DNA of 21,785 nucleotides from JADGGV01 sp035715725. Its GTDB lineage: Bacteria > Gemmatimonadota > Gemmatimonadetes > Longimicrobiales > RSA9. Below the pieces are notes generated by a model, which was given only the letters and a program-made list of their open reading frames with translations, was not told where the DNA came from and did no database searches. Shown in pieces: positions 1 through 6,158 of this stretch. The DNA lies in the NCBI GenBank assembly GCA_035715725.1, contig DASTKT010000041.1, positions 1-21,785 on the forward strand, written 5' to 3'. Position 1 is the stretch's first letter; the number at the start of each line of letters is the position of its first letter. The translations under genes were made by a program, and so were the position numbers.

Positions 1-65
1 GTGCGGGCGTACGAGCTTCCGGACGGGCATGTCGCGGCCGAGGCGAACGACAGGTGGACGGGTCG

Positions 66-95
66 GGTACGGGTACGAGTAAGGTACGGGTACGA
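66..95. repeat. 13-bp direct repeat built on GGGTAC
   Basis: The 13-mer GGTACGGGTACGA occurs at 66-78 and again, identically, at 83-95, a 17-bp period. The hexamer GGGTAC occurs at 65-70, 71-76 and 88-93, with a near copy at 82-87. The arrangement could bind a protein on one face of the helix or could simply be a slippage product. No function can be assigned. Confidence 0.6.
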
Positions 96-233
96 ATGCC
101 GGAGCACGGGAGGCGGCGGCACCGCGGGGCGGCGTGAGCGCGCCGCGCCGTGTGCCCCGCAGTCGCGTGCGAGGGCGCGGCTCCGGCGGCCCGGCACCTC
201 GCGGCGCGCAGCGCCGCTACAGCGAGCGCAGCG

Positions 234-362
234 AGCGTGCGCGCGCCGCAGGCGAGCGACAGCCCGCAGCGACGGGCGTGCGCGGCCGCAGGCCGCGACA
301 GCGTCAGCGTGCGCGAGCCGCAGGCGAGCGACAGGGAACCGTGCGTGGCCCGCAGGGCCGCG
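234..362. repeat. Imperfect palindromic repeat array with GCC-GCA-GGC cores
   Basis: At least four related units follow one another. Each centres on a short inverted repeat closed by the triplet GCA: about 244-254, 281-297 (a 7-bp stem), about 317-325, and 344-362 (an 8-bp stem with one G-T pair). The first and third units are near-identical over 29 bases (234-262 and 306-334, one difference), 72 bp apart. This resembles REP-like or simple GC-rich palindromic intergenic repeats. I cannot tie it to a mobile element. Confidence 0.6.
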
Positions 363-385
363 ACTAGCGAGCAACGCGAGCGTGC

Positions 386-403
386 GCGGGCGCGCGCGCC
401 CGC
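386..403. promoter_or_regulatory. Perfect 18-nt palindrome abutting the ribosome-binding site
   Basis: GCGGGCGCG is followed directly by its reverse complement. As RNA it would form a 7-bp all-GC stem with a CGCG loop. The Shine-Dalgarno AGGAG (404-408) of the first gene begins at the very next base. A stable stem there could affect ribosome access, or the palindrome could be an operator. Both are inference. Confidence 0.5.
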
Positions 404-417
404 AGGAGACCGAGCGG

Positions 418-834
418 ATGGCACGAGTCCGGATCACACGGAGGCTGCATTTCAGCGCGGCGCATCGGCTGGGGCGGGAGGAATGGAGCGCGGAGCGCAA
501 CGCGCAGGTCTTCGGGGAGTGCGCGAACCCGAACTGGCACGGGCACAACTACGAGCTGGACGTGACGGTCGAGGGAGAGATCGACCCGACGACGGGGTTC
601 GTGCTGGACCTGAAGGCGCTGCGCGAGCTGGTGGAGGGGCGGGTGATCGGGGACGTGGACCACCGGAACCTGAACCTCGACGTCGCCTGGATGGACGGCA
701 TCATTCCGACGACGGAGAACCTGGTCGTGGCGATCTGGGAGCGGCTGGCGGGACGGCTGCCGGGCGACGTGCGGCTGGCGAAGCTGGTGCTGTGGGAGAC
801 GCCGCGGAACTACGTGGAGTACGACGGCGGCTGA
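418..834 (+). CDS. 6-pyruvoyl-tetrahydropterin synthase family protein, C-x5-HGH type
   Basis: This 138-residue protein is the usual length for the PTPS/QueD fold, which converts 7,8-dihydroneopterin triphosphate. The zinc ligands are His16 (in HFSAAHRL) and His41/His43 of the HGHNY motif. The nucleophile is Cys35, the Asp-His pair is Asp81-His82 and the pterin-anchoring Glu is Glu127. Five residues separate Cys35 from HGH, the spacing of eukaryote-type PTPS that makes 6-pyruvoyl-tetrahydropterin, unlike QueD, which has three. Start: ATG with AGGAG nine bases upstream; the open frame extends further up but carries no homologous sequence. It heads a cluster with folE, an SDR and a second paralogue, so tetrahydrobiopterin synthesis is the favoured role. 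A QueD role is the alternative. The family is certain; the exact product is inferred. Confidence 0.9.
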   Translation: MARVRITRRLHFSAAHRLGREEWSAERNAQVFGECANPNWHGHNYELDVTVEGEIDPTTGFVLDLKALRELVEGRVIGDVDHRNLNLDVAWMDGIIPTTENLVVAIWERLAGRLPGDVRLAKLVLWETPRNYVEYDGG

Positions 835-854
835 GGTCGGGGACGCAGGAAAGG

Positions 855-1481
855 ATGCAGATGGTCGAGCCGAATGGGATGGAGGGGCGTGTGGCCGCGG
901 AGCGTCCACTGGCGGAGGTGCCGTTCGACGAGCTGGTGCGGGAGATGCTCCGGCGGCTGGGGGAGGACGTGGAGCGCGAGGGGCTGCGGCGGACGCCGGA
1001 GCGGGTGGAGAAGAGCCTGCACTGGCTGACGCGGGGCTACCAGATGGACGTACGGCGGGTGGTGGGGGACGCGCTGTTCGAGGAAGACCACCGCAACATG
1101 GTCCTGGTGAAGGACATCGAGATGTACTCGCTGTGCGAGCACCACATGCTGCCGTTCTTCGGGAAGGTGCACGTGGCCTACATCCCGAACGGTCGGATCG
1201 TGGGCCTCTCGAAGGTGGCGCGGCTGGTGGAGGTGTTCGCGCGTCGGCTGCAGGTGCAGGAGCGGCTGACGGAGCAGATCGCGCAGGCGATGGAGGACGT
1301 GCTGAAGCCGGCGGGGGTCGGGGTCATCATCGAGTCGCAGCACCTGTGCATGATGATGCGCGGCGTCGAGAAGCAGAACTCGCGGATGGTGACGAGCGCG
1401 GTGCGCGGCGCGTTCCGGGACGACCCGAAGACGCGCGAGGAATTCCTGCGGCTGTGCACGGCGCATGAGTTCGGCGGCTGA
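855..1481 (+). CDS. folE: GTP cyclohydrolase I
   Basis: GTP cyclohydrolase I opens the imidazole ring of GTP to give 7,8-dihydroneopterin triphosphate, the common precursor of folate, tetrahydrobiopterin and deazapurines. At 208 residues it matches the type IA enzyme. The zinc site is visible: Cys94 and His97 in SLCEHHMLPFFG, and Cys165 in SQHLCMMMRGV. The substrate region VGLSKVARLVEVFARRLQVQ (117-136) is intact. Two in-frame ATGs, at 855 and 861, both lie behind a purine-rich AGGAAAGG; the second has the better spacing. It starts 20 bases after the PTPS gene, and its end overlaps the annotated start of the SDR, indicating one transcript. Confidence 0.97.
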   Translation: MQMVEPNGMEGRVAAERPLAEVPFDELVREMLRRLGEDVEREGLRRTPERVEKSLHWLTRGYQMDVRRVVGDALFEEDHRNMVLVKDIEMYSLCEHHMLPFFGKVHVAYIPNGRIVGLSKVARLVEVFARRLQVQERLTEQIAQAMEDVLKPAGVGVIIESQHLCMMMRGVEKQNSRMVTSAVRGAFRDDPKTREEFLRLCTAHEFGG

Positions 1482-2193
1482 GGCGGGGGTGCTCGCGGGG
1501 CGGATCGCGGTGGTGACGGGCGCGTCCAGCGGGATCGGGCTGGAGGTCGCGAGGCGGCTCGCGGGCGCGGGGGCGCGCGTGGTGCTGGTGGCGCGGGGGG
1601 AGGCGGCGCTGCAGGCGGCGGCGGAGGCGGTGGGCGGGCTCGCGGTGCCGGCGGACGTGAGCGAAACCGGCGCGGTGGAGCGGCTGGCGGACGTGGTGCG
1701 GGGAGTGGCGGCGGCGGGACCGGACGTGGTGGTCAGCGCCGCGGGCGCGTTCGAGCTGGCGCCGCTGGCGGCGACGTCGCCGGAGGCGTTCGACCGGCTG
1801 GTGGCGGTGAACCTGCGTGGGCCGTTCCTGCTCATTCGGGCGTTCCTGCCGGGGATGCTGCGGCGGCGGAGCGGGCACATCGTGACGATCGGCTCGGTGG
1901 CGGGGCGGCTCGCGTTCCCGCACAACGGCGCGTACTCGGCGTCGAAGTTCGGGGTTCGCGGTCTGCACGCGGTGCTGGACGCCGAGCTGCGGGGGACCGG
2001 TGTGCGCGCGACGCTGGTCGAGCCGGCGGCGACGGACACGCCGTTGTGGGATGCGGTGGAGGCGGAGCGGCATCCGTCGCTTCCGCCGCGGGAGGCGATG
2101 CTTCCGGCCGGGGCGGTGGCGGACGCGGTGGTGTACGCGGTCACGCGCCCGCCGGAGGTGGATGTGCGGAACGTGTTGCTGGACCGCGCCTGA
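1465..2193 (+). CDS. Short-chain dehydrogenase/reductase, candidate sepiapterin-reductase-like enzyme
   Basis: This is a 242-residue classical SDR. The nucleotide-binding motif TGASSGIG lies at 18-25, Asn116 is the structural Asn, and Ser144, Tyr157 and Lys161 form the catalytic set (YSASK). The usual NNAG motif has become SAAG (91-94). As annotated it overlaps folE by 17 bases. A GTG at 1489, behind the purine-rich GAGGCGGGG, is a good alternative start that leaves an 8-base gap and a normal SDR N-terminus. Its place between folE and a PTPS paralogue suggests a pterin substrate: sepiapterin or 6-pyruvoyl-tetrahydropterin reduction, or a FolM-type dihydropterin reductase. The sequence alone does not fix the substrate. 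Confidence 0.9.
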   Translation: MSSAAEAGVLAGRIAVVTGASSGIGLEVARRLAGAGARVVLVARGEAALQAAAEAVGGLAVPADVSETGAVERLADVVRGVAAAGPDVVVSAAGAFELAPLAATSPEAFDRLVAVNLRGPFLLIRAFLPGMLRRRSGHIVTIGSVAGRLAFPHNGAYSASKFGVRGLHAVLDAELRGTGVRATLVEPAATDTPLWDAVEAERHPSLPPREAMLPAGAVADAVVYAVTRPPEVDVRNVLLDRA

Positions 2194-2202
2194 GGAGTGG
2201 CC

Positions 2203-2589
2203 ATGTACATCGTGAGCGTCGAAGCGCACTACGACAGTGCGCATTTTCTGCGGAACTACAAGGGGAAGTGCGAGCGGCTGCACGGCCACCATTACGTGGT
2301 GGAGGTGGCGCTCGTGGCGGAGGGGCTGAACGAGTCGGGGATCGCGTTCGACTTCGTGGACGTGAAGCGGGAGCTGCGGGCGCTGGCCGAGCGGCTCGAC
2401 CACGAGAACCTGAACGACCTGCCGCCGTTCACGGAGGTGGAGCCGTCGGCGGAGAACCAGGCGCGCCACTTCTACGACGAATTGAAGCGGCGGCTGCCGG
2501 CCGAGATGGCGGAGGCCGTGCTGTACGTGCGAGTGTGGGAGACTCCCACGCAATGGGCGCAGTACTCGGAACGGAGGCTGTTCTTCTGA
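2203..2589 (+). CDS. queD: 6-carboxy-tetrahydropterin synthase-type protein (QueD-like)
   Basis: This is a second PTPS-family enzyme of 128 residues. It has His14 and His27/His29 as zinc ligands, Cys23 as nucleophile, Asp66-His67 as the relay and Glu113 for pterin binding. Here Cys and HGH are separated by three residues (CERLHGHHY), the QueD form that makes 6-carboxy-5,6,7,8-tetrahydropterin for queuosine. Start: ATG at 2203 with GAGGAG five bases upstream; the GTG at 2197 lies inside that Shine-Dalgarno and is unlikely. Nine bases separate it from the SDR, and its stop overlaps the next start as TGATG. No queC, queE or queF is visible, so the pathway assignment rests on the motif. Confidence 0.88.
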   Translation: MYIVSVEAHYDSAHFLRNYKGKCERLHGHHYVVEVALVAEGLNESGIAFDFVDVKRELRALAERLDHENLNDLPPFTEVEPSAENQARHFYDELKRRLPAEMAEAVLYVRVWETPTQWAQYSERRLFF

Positions 2590-4514
2590 TGCGCACCTCG
2601 TCCCGGCTCCTCCCGGTCCTGCTGGCGCTGTCGGTCGCGGCGTGCACGTCCGGGGGCGGCGGGCCGCCGGCGCGCCGGCCGACGGGCCCGACGGCGCAGT
2701 CGCTGCCGCCGGCGCCGCCGCCGCTCCCGGACACGTCGCTGTGGGGGACACAGACGCTCGTGGTGGCGCGGGCGGCGGACACGGCGGTCTGGGTCGGGAC
2801 GTACGGCCGCGGGATCTTCGTGCAGCGGAAGGGCGCGAAGGAGTGGGAGAACGTGGTGCCGCGGGCGAACGACTCGACGTCGCTGTCGTGGCCGTACGTG
2901 AACGCGCTCGGCCTGACGAAGACGGCGGTCTGGTACGGCACGGTGGGCAACGGCTTCGGGCGGTCGACGGACGGCGGGAAGACGTGGCGCAACTTCGGCT
3001 CGAAGGAGCTCGGCGCGGAGTGGCAGTACGTGGCGCCGGACGGGATCCGCACGCACGGGGACACCGTCTACATCGCGACGGCGGACGGGCTGCGGATCAC
3101 GTGGGATGGCGGCACGACGTGGCGGTGCGTGCGCGGCCCGAAGGTGGAGGGGGACGCGGCTCCGCCGGGCACGGCGCGGTGCGCGGAGGACATCCGGACG
3201 CTGCCGAGCGAGTACCTGCTGAGCCTGGATGTGGGCCCGGACGGCTCGATCTGGGTCGGGCACCTGAAGGGGGTGTCGGTCTCGCGGGACGGGGGCGCGA
3301 CGTGGGCGTCGCCGAGCGGCGTGCCGCAGACGCGGATCCGCGCGCTCCTCGTCGGTCCGGACTCGACGGTCTGGACGGCGTCGGAGGACTCGTTCTACCG
3401 GGCGCCGAGCCTGAAGGGCGAGTTCAAGTCGTGGGCGGTGAACCTGCCGGGCTGGCCGGCGCTTCCGGGCGGGCCACGCGCGTTCATCCCGAGCCCGTAC
3501 CGCCGACCGCCGGGGGTGGCGACGTCGCACGGGCTGGTGCTCTTCGAGCCGGACAGCACGTACCACGTCTACTTCGGGTCGGGCGAGCAGTACCACCCGG
3601 CGTCGGACCTGTGGGATGGGACGTGGGGGGTCGGGCGGCTGCTGCCGATCACGGCATCGGACATCGGGCTGATGTCGCTGCTGCCGATCCGGCCGCGGCC
3701 GTGGGACCTGGTCGATGCGCCGAACGCGGGGGCGCCGGCGGTGCCGCGGCATGCGTGGTTCCGGCGGCCGATCGAGGCGGCGGAGGGGAACCCATACATC
3801 GACGCGACGTACCGCTACGGTTCGACGATGGGCGGCCAGTTCCAGCAGCACCAGGGCGTGGAGTTCAACAACCCCCAGGGGACGCCGGTGCACGCGATCG
3901 CGGACGGCGTGGTGGTGTTCGCGGGGAAGGCGGAGGCGGGCGCGAACACGGTGGCGATCCGCCACGACCAGGGGTGGGAGGGGCGGAACGTGTTCAGCGT
4001 GTATTACCACAACACGTCGCTGAACGTGCGGAGCGGGGACCGGGTGCGGGCCGGGGATGTGGTGGCGCGGGTCGGCAACACGGGGCGCGCGACGAACGAG
4101 CACCTGCACCTGGAGGTGCACGTCGCGCAGACGGCGGACTCGTCGAAGATCGTGGACGCGCAGGAGCGTTTCCCGGCGAACACGGTGAACCCGCAGCTCT
4201 GGATCGAGCCGATCCCGGGCACGGGGGTGGTGGCCGGTCGCGTGCTGGACGCGTCGGGCGCAGCGGTGCCGGGGGCGCGGGTGTACGGCCTGGTGCTGGC
4301 GTACCCGGAGGAGACGCCGTTCGCCTTCGCGGAGACGTACCAGGACAAGGCGCATCCGGACCCGGCGTACAACGAGAACTTCGCGGTGGGCGACGTTCCG
4401 CCCGGACGGTACCTGCTGGGCGTCGACTACCAGGGGCAGGTGACGTGGCGGACGGTGGACGTGGAGGCGGGGCGGGTGACGTTCGTGGAGTTCCGGCCCA
4501 AGGGCGGGGCGTAG
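2589..4514 (+). CDS. Lipoprotein with Asp-box beta-propeller and M23 (LytM-like) peptidase domain
   Basis: This 641-residue protein has a hydrophobic leader ending in the lipobox VAAC (Cys19), so it is probably lipid-anchored. A Pro-rich linker runs to about residue 48. A propeller-like region with three Asp-boxes follows (126-133, 171-178, 232-239; pattern S/T-x-D-G-G-x-T-W), then an M23 domain at about 405-515 and a C-terminal beta-sandwich of the carboxypeptidase-regulatory type (about 546-637). In the M23 domain, His421 and Glu425 sit where H-x3-D is expected, His474 matches the Y-x-H catalytic His, and His505/His507 form HLH. Glu replaces the usual Asp zinc ligand. Peptidoglycan endopeptidase or activator-type scaffold are both possible. 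It is coupled to queD by TGATG. Confidence 0.88.
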   Translation: MRTSSRLLPVLLALSVAACTSGGGGPPARRPTGPTAQSLPPAPPPLPDTSLWGTQTLVVARAADTAVWVGTYGRGIFVQRKGAKEWENVVPRANDSTSLSWPYVNALGLTKTAVWYGTVGNGFGRSTDGGKTWRNFGSKELGAEWQYVAPDGIRTHGDTVYIATADGLRITWDGGTTWRCVRGPKVEGDAAPPGTARCAEDIRTLPSEYLLSLDVGPDGSIWVGHLKGVSVSRDGGATWASPSGVPQTRIRALLVGPDSTVWTASEDSFYRAPSLKGEFKSWAVNLPGWPALPGGPRAFIPSPYRRPPGVATSHGLVLFEPDSTYHVYFGSGEQYHPASDLWDGTWGVGRLLPITASDIGLMSLLPIRPRPWDLVDAPNAGAPAVPRHAWFRRPIEAAEGNPYIDATYRYGSTMGGQFQQHQGVEFNNPQGTPVHAIADGVVVFAGKAEAGANTVAIRHDQGWEGRNVFSVYYHNTSLNVRSGDRVRAGDVVARVGNTGRATNEHLHLEVHVAQTADSSKIVDAQERFPANTVNPQLWIEPIPGTGVVAGRVLDASGAAVPGARVYGLVLAYPEETPFAFAETYQDKAHPDPAYNENFAVGDVPPGRYLLGVDYQGQVTWRTVDVEAGRVTFVEFRPKGGA

Positions 4515-4542
4515 CCGGTCCGGCCGGAGGCGCCGTCGGAGC

Positions 4543-5181
4543 ATGCATCTCGTACTGACCGACATCCTGACCTGTCCGCGCTGCGGGCCGCGGTTCGGGC
4601 TCGTGCTGCTGGCGGAGGAGGTCCGGGACCGGCGCGTGCTGGAGGGGTGGCTGGGGTGCTCGAACTGTCGGGAGCGCTACCGCGTGCACAACGGCTTCGC
4701 GGACCTGCGGCCGCCGCCGGCGCCGCCGCTGGACGCGCCGGCGCTGCCCCGGGAGAGGGGGGAGGACCAGGCGGCGATCCGGCTCGCGGCGCTGATGGGG
4801 ATGGGCACGGGGGCGGGGCGGGGCTTCTCCCTCGTGGTGGGGCCGGCGGCGCGGCACGCTTCGGCGATCGCGGCGCTGGTCGAGGAGGCGGAGGTCGTGG
4901 GGATCGACGCCGGGCTGGCGGCCTGGCCGGAGGAGGCGGGGGTGAGCCGCATGGCGGCGACGGGCCTGCCGTTCTTCGACCGGACGCTGCGGGGCGTGGC
5001 GCTCTCCGGCGACGCGGCGGCGGCGCTGCTGGAGGAGGGCGCCCGCGTGCTGAACCCGATGGGACGGCTGGTGGTGGAGGGGGCGCCGGCGGACGCCGAG
5101 GCGCGCATCCGCGGCGCCGGGCTGCGCGTGCTGGCGCAGGAGGGCGGGACGGTGGTGGCCGGTTGGGCGGCGCGCGGCTGA
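4543..5181 (+). CDS. Trm112-like zinc-ribbon protein with degenerate methyltransferase-like domain
   Basis: This protein has 212 residues. The N-terminus (1-55) is a Trm112-type zinc ribbon with Cys11/Cys14 and Cys39/Cys42, in the contexts LTCPRCG and LGCSNCRERY. The rest resembles the second half of a class I methyltransferase: LPFFD (142-146) followed by ARVLNPMGRLVVEG (167-180), as in the RVLxPGGxLV strand of methyltransferase-11 proteins. The expected GxGxG SAM loop is missing; VVGPAARHAS (98-107) sits in its place. The protein may be a non-catalytic partner, as Trm112 is for methyltransferases. It starts 28 bases after the lipoprotein and likely closes the first operon. Confidence 0.75.
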   Translation: MHLVLTDILTCPRCGPRFGLVLLAEEVRDRRVLEGWLGCSNCRERYRVHNGFADLRPPPAPPLDAPALPRERGEDQAAIRLAALMGMGTGAGRGFSLVVGPAARHASAIAALVEEAEVVGIDAGLAAWPEEAGVSRMAATGLPFFDRTLRGVALSGDAAAALLEEGARVLNPMGRLVVEGAPADAEARIRGAGLRVLAQEGGTVVAGWAARG

Positions 5182-5194
5182 CGCGCGCCCCCGA

Positions 5195-5224
5195 TTGCAT
5201 CCGACGCTTCCGGTCCCGTATTCT
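5195..5224 (+). promoter_or_regulatory. Candidate sigma-70-type promoter
   Basis: TTGCAT (5195-5200) and TATTCT (5219-5224) are separated by 18 bases, in a locally AT-richer stretch 57 bases before the TPR gene. The same -10 hexamer appears in the candidate promoter upstream of the nucleotidyltransferase (18333-18361). It would start the second rightward operon. Confidence 0.4.
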
Positions 5225-5280
5225 TTTCGACCAATGCGGCGCCCCGACGCGGCGCGAATCCCGCCCTGGAAGACTTGCCC

Positions 5281-5715
5281 ATGGCCTTCTGGAAGAAGCT
5301 CTTCGGCTCCCGAGACGAGGACAAGGTCGACTACTACCGGGAGGGGCTCGAGCTGTTGCACGCGGGGCAGTACCATGAAGCCGTGACCTCCTTCCGGCTG
5401 GCGCTGCGGGACAACCCGAACGACCAGGCGACGGCGCAGCAGATCGCGATCGCCTACACGCGGATCGGGATGACGGACGAGGCGGTCAAGACGTACCGGG
5501 GCGTGCTGGACCGGGACCCGCGGGCCTCGGGGGCGCACTACGGGCTGGCGTTCCTGCTGCTGCGGGAAGGGCGCACGGACGAGGCGGTCCCGCACCTGAG
5601 GGCGTTCCTGGCGCACCCGCCGGAGGGTCCCGAGGCACGGCGGCACATCGACCACGCGCGGGACACGCTGGCGCAACTGGAGGGCGCCGCGCCGTCGGAG
5701 ACCGAGGGGGTGTGA
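5281..5715 (+). CDS. Small tetratricopeptide-repeat protein
   Basis: This soluble protein of 144 residues has about three TPR helical hairpins (roughly 17-46, 51-80 and 85-113), recognisable from patterns such as GLELLHAGQYHEAVTSFRLA and AIAYTRIGMTDEAVKTYRGV. The basic N-terminus MAFWKKLFG could lie at a membrane surface, but there is no signal peptide. TPRs mediate protein contacts; the partner is unknown. Start: ATG at 5281 with GGAAG eight bases upstream. An in-frame TTG at 5275 is less likely. Its stop overlaps the next start by one base (TGATG), so it is coupled to the OsmC-family gene. Confidence 0.85.
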   Translation: MAFWKKLFGSRDEDKVDYYREGLELLHAGQYHEAVTSFRLALRDNPNDQATAQQIAIAYTRIGMTDEAVKTYRGVLDRDPRASGAHYGLAFLLLREGRTDEAVPHLRAFLAHPPEGPEARRHIDHARDTLAQLEGAAPSETEGV

Positions 5716-6125
5716 TGGCGGATGTCGACGTGGCGCTGCGTTGGCTGGGGGACGGACTTCGCTTCGAGGGCGGGGCGATCGGCGGCCCGGTGACGGCGGT
5801 GGACGGGGACGGGCGGTGGGCGACATCGCCGGTGAACCTGCTGGCGCTCTCGCTGGCGGCGTGCACGGCGGCGGACGTGGTGGACATCCTGGGGAAGATG
5901 CGGGTCCCGCTGGAAGCGCTGGCGGTGAACGTCGAGGGGGACCGGCGGCCGGAGCCGCCGCGGCGCTATACGCGGATCCGTCTCGAATACCGCGTGCGGG
6001 GCGTTCCGGCAGAGGACGAGCCGAAGCTGCAACGCGCCGTGATGCTGTCGCACGAGAAGTACTGCAGCGTTCTTCACTCGCTGCGCGAGGACATCGAGCT
6101 GACCACGGCCGTGGTCCTCGAGTAG
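5715..6125 (+). CDS. OsmC/Ohr-family protein
   Basis: This 136-residue protein has the OsmC/Ohr fold. The two redox cysteines are conserved: Cys50 in SLAACTAADVVDIL at the start of the central helix, and Cys117 in HEKYCSVLHSL. Enzymes of this family are thiol peroxidases that reduce organic hydroperoxides, usually with lipoyl or low-molecular-weight thiols as donors. The sequence fits the general OsmC branch (YhfA-like) at least as well as Ohr. It overlaps the TPR gene by one base; a GTG one codon earlier is also in frame. Confidence 0.88.
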   Translation: MADVDVALRWLGDGLRFEGGAIGGPVTAVDGDGRWATSPVNLLALSLAACTAADVVDILGKMRVPLEALAVNVEGDRRPEPPRRYTRIRLEYRVRGVPAEDEPKLQRAVMLSHEKYCSVLHSLREDIELTTAVVLE

Positions 6126-6158
6126 CTGCGGGCGGTCCGGCCGATGGGAAGGAGCGAC

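Larger units (their letters stand above)
1..417. other. Non-coding, repeat-rich leader region
   Basis: I see no convincing gene here. Long open frames cross it in several phases, but they read as Arg/Ala/Pro-rich low complexity with no recognisable domain, which is usual for stop-poor GC-rich DNA. It holds a short direct repeat at 66-95, a run of degenerate palindromic units at about 234-362, and a perfect palindrome at 386-403 just before the ribosome-binding site of the first gene. The 3' end of an upstream gene lying outside the window cannot be excluded for the first bases. Confidence 0.6.

Noticed and set aside
66..95. Replication-origin iterons
   Set aside because: There are only two 13-mer copies, no DnaA boxes, no AT-rich unwinding region and no replication gene adjacent.
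234..362. CRISPR-like array
   Set aside because: The units are imperfect, unevenly spaced and palindromic, with no unique spacers and no cas genes nearby.
1..834. A 277-residue open frame reading through the first 417 bases into the PTPS gene
   Set aside because: The extra 139 residues are Arg/Ala-rich low complexity translated from the palindromic repeats. The PTPS domain starts naturally at the ATG at 418, behind a ribosome-binding site.
2046..2588. N-terminal extension of the lipoprotein frame
   Set aside because: It overlaps the SDR and queD genes in another phase and has no homology-like pattern. The ATG at 2589 gives a proper signal peptide and lipobox.
2472..4565. A 697-residue leftward open frame opposite the lipoprotein
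   Set aside because: It is an Arg/Pro/His-rich antisense shadow without domains, caused by scarcity of stop codons at high GC.
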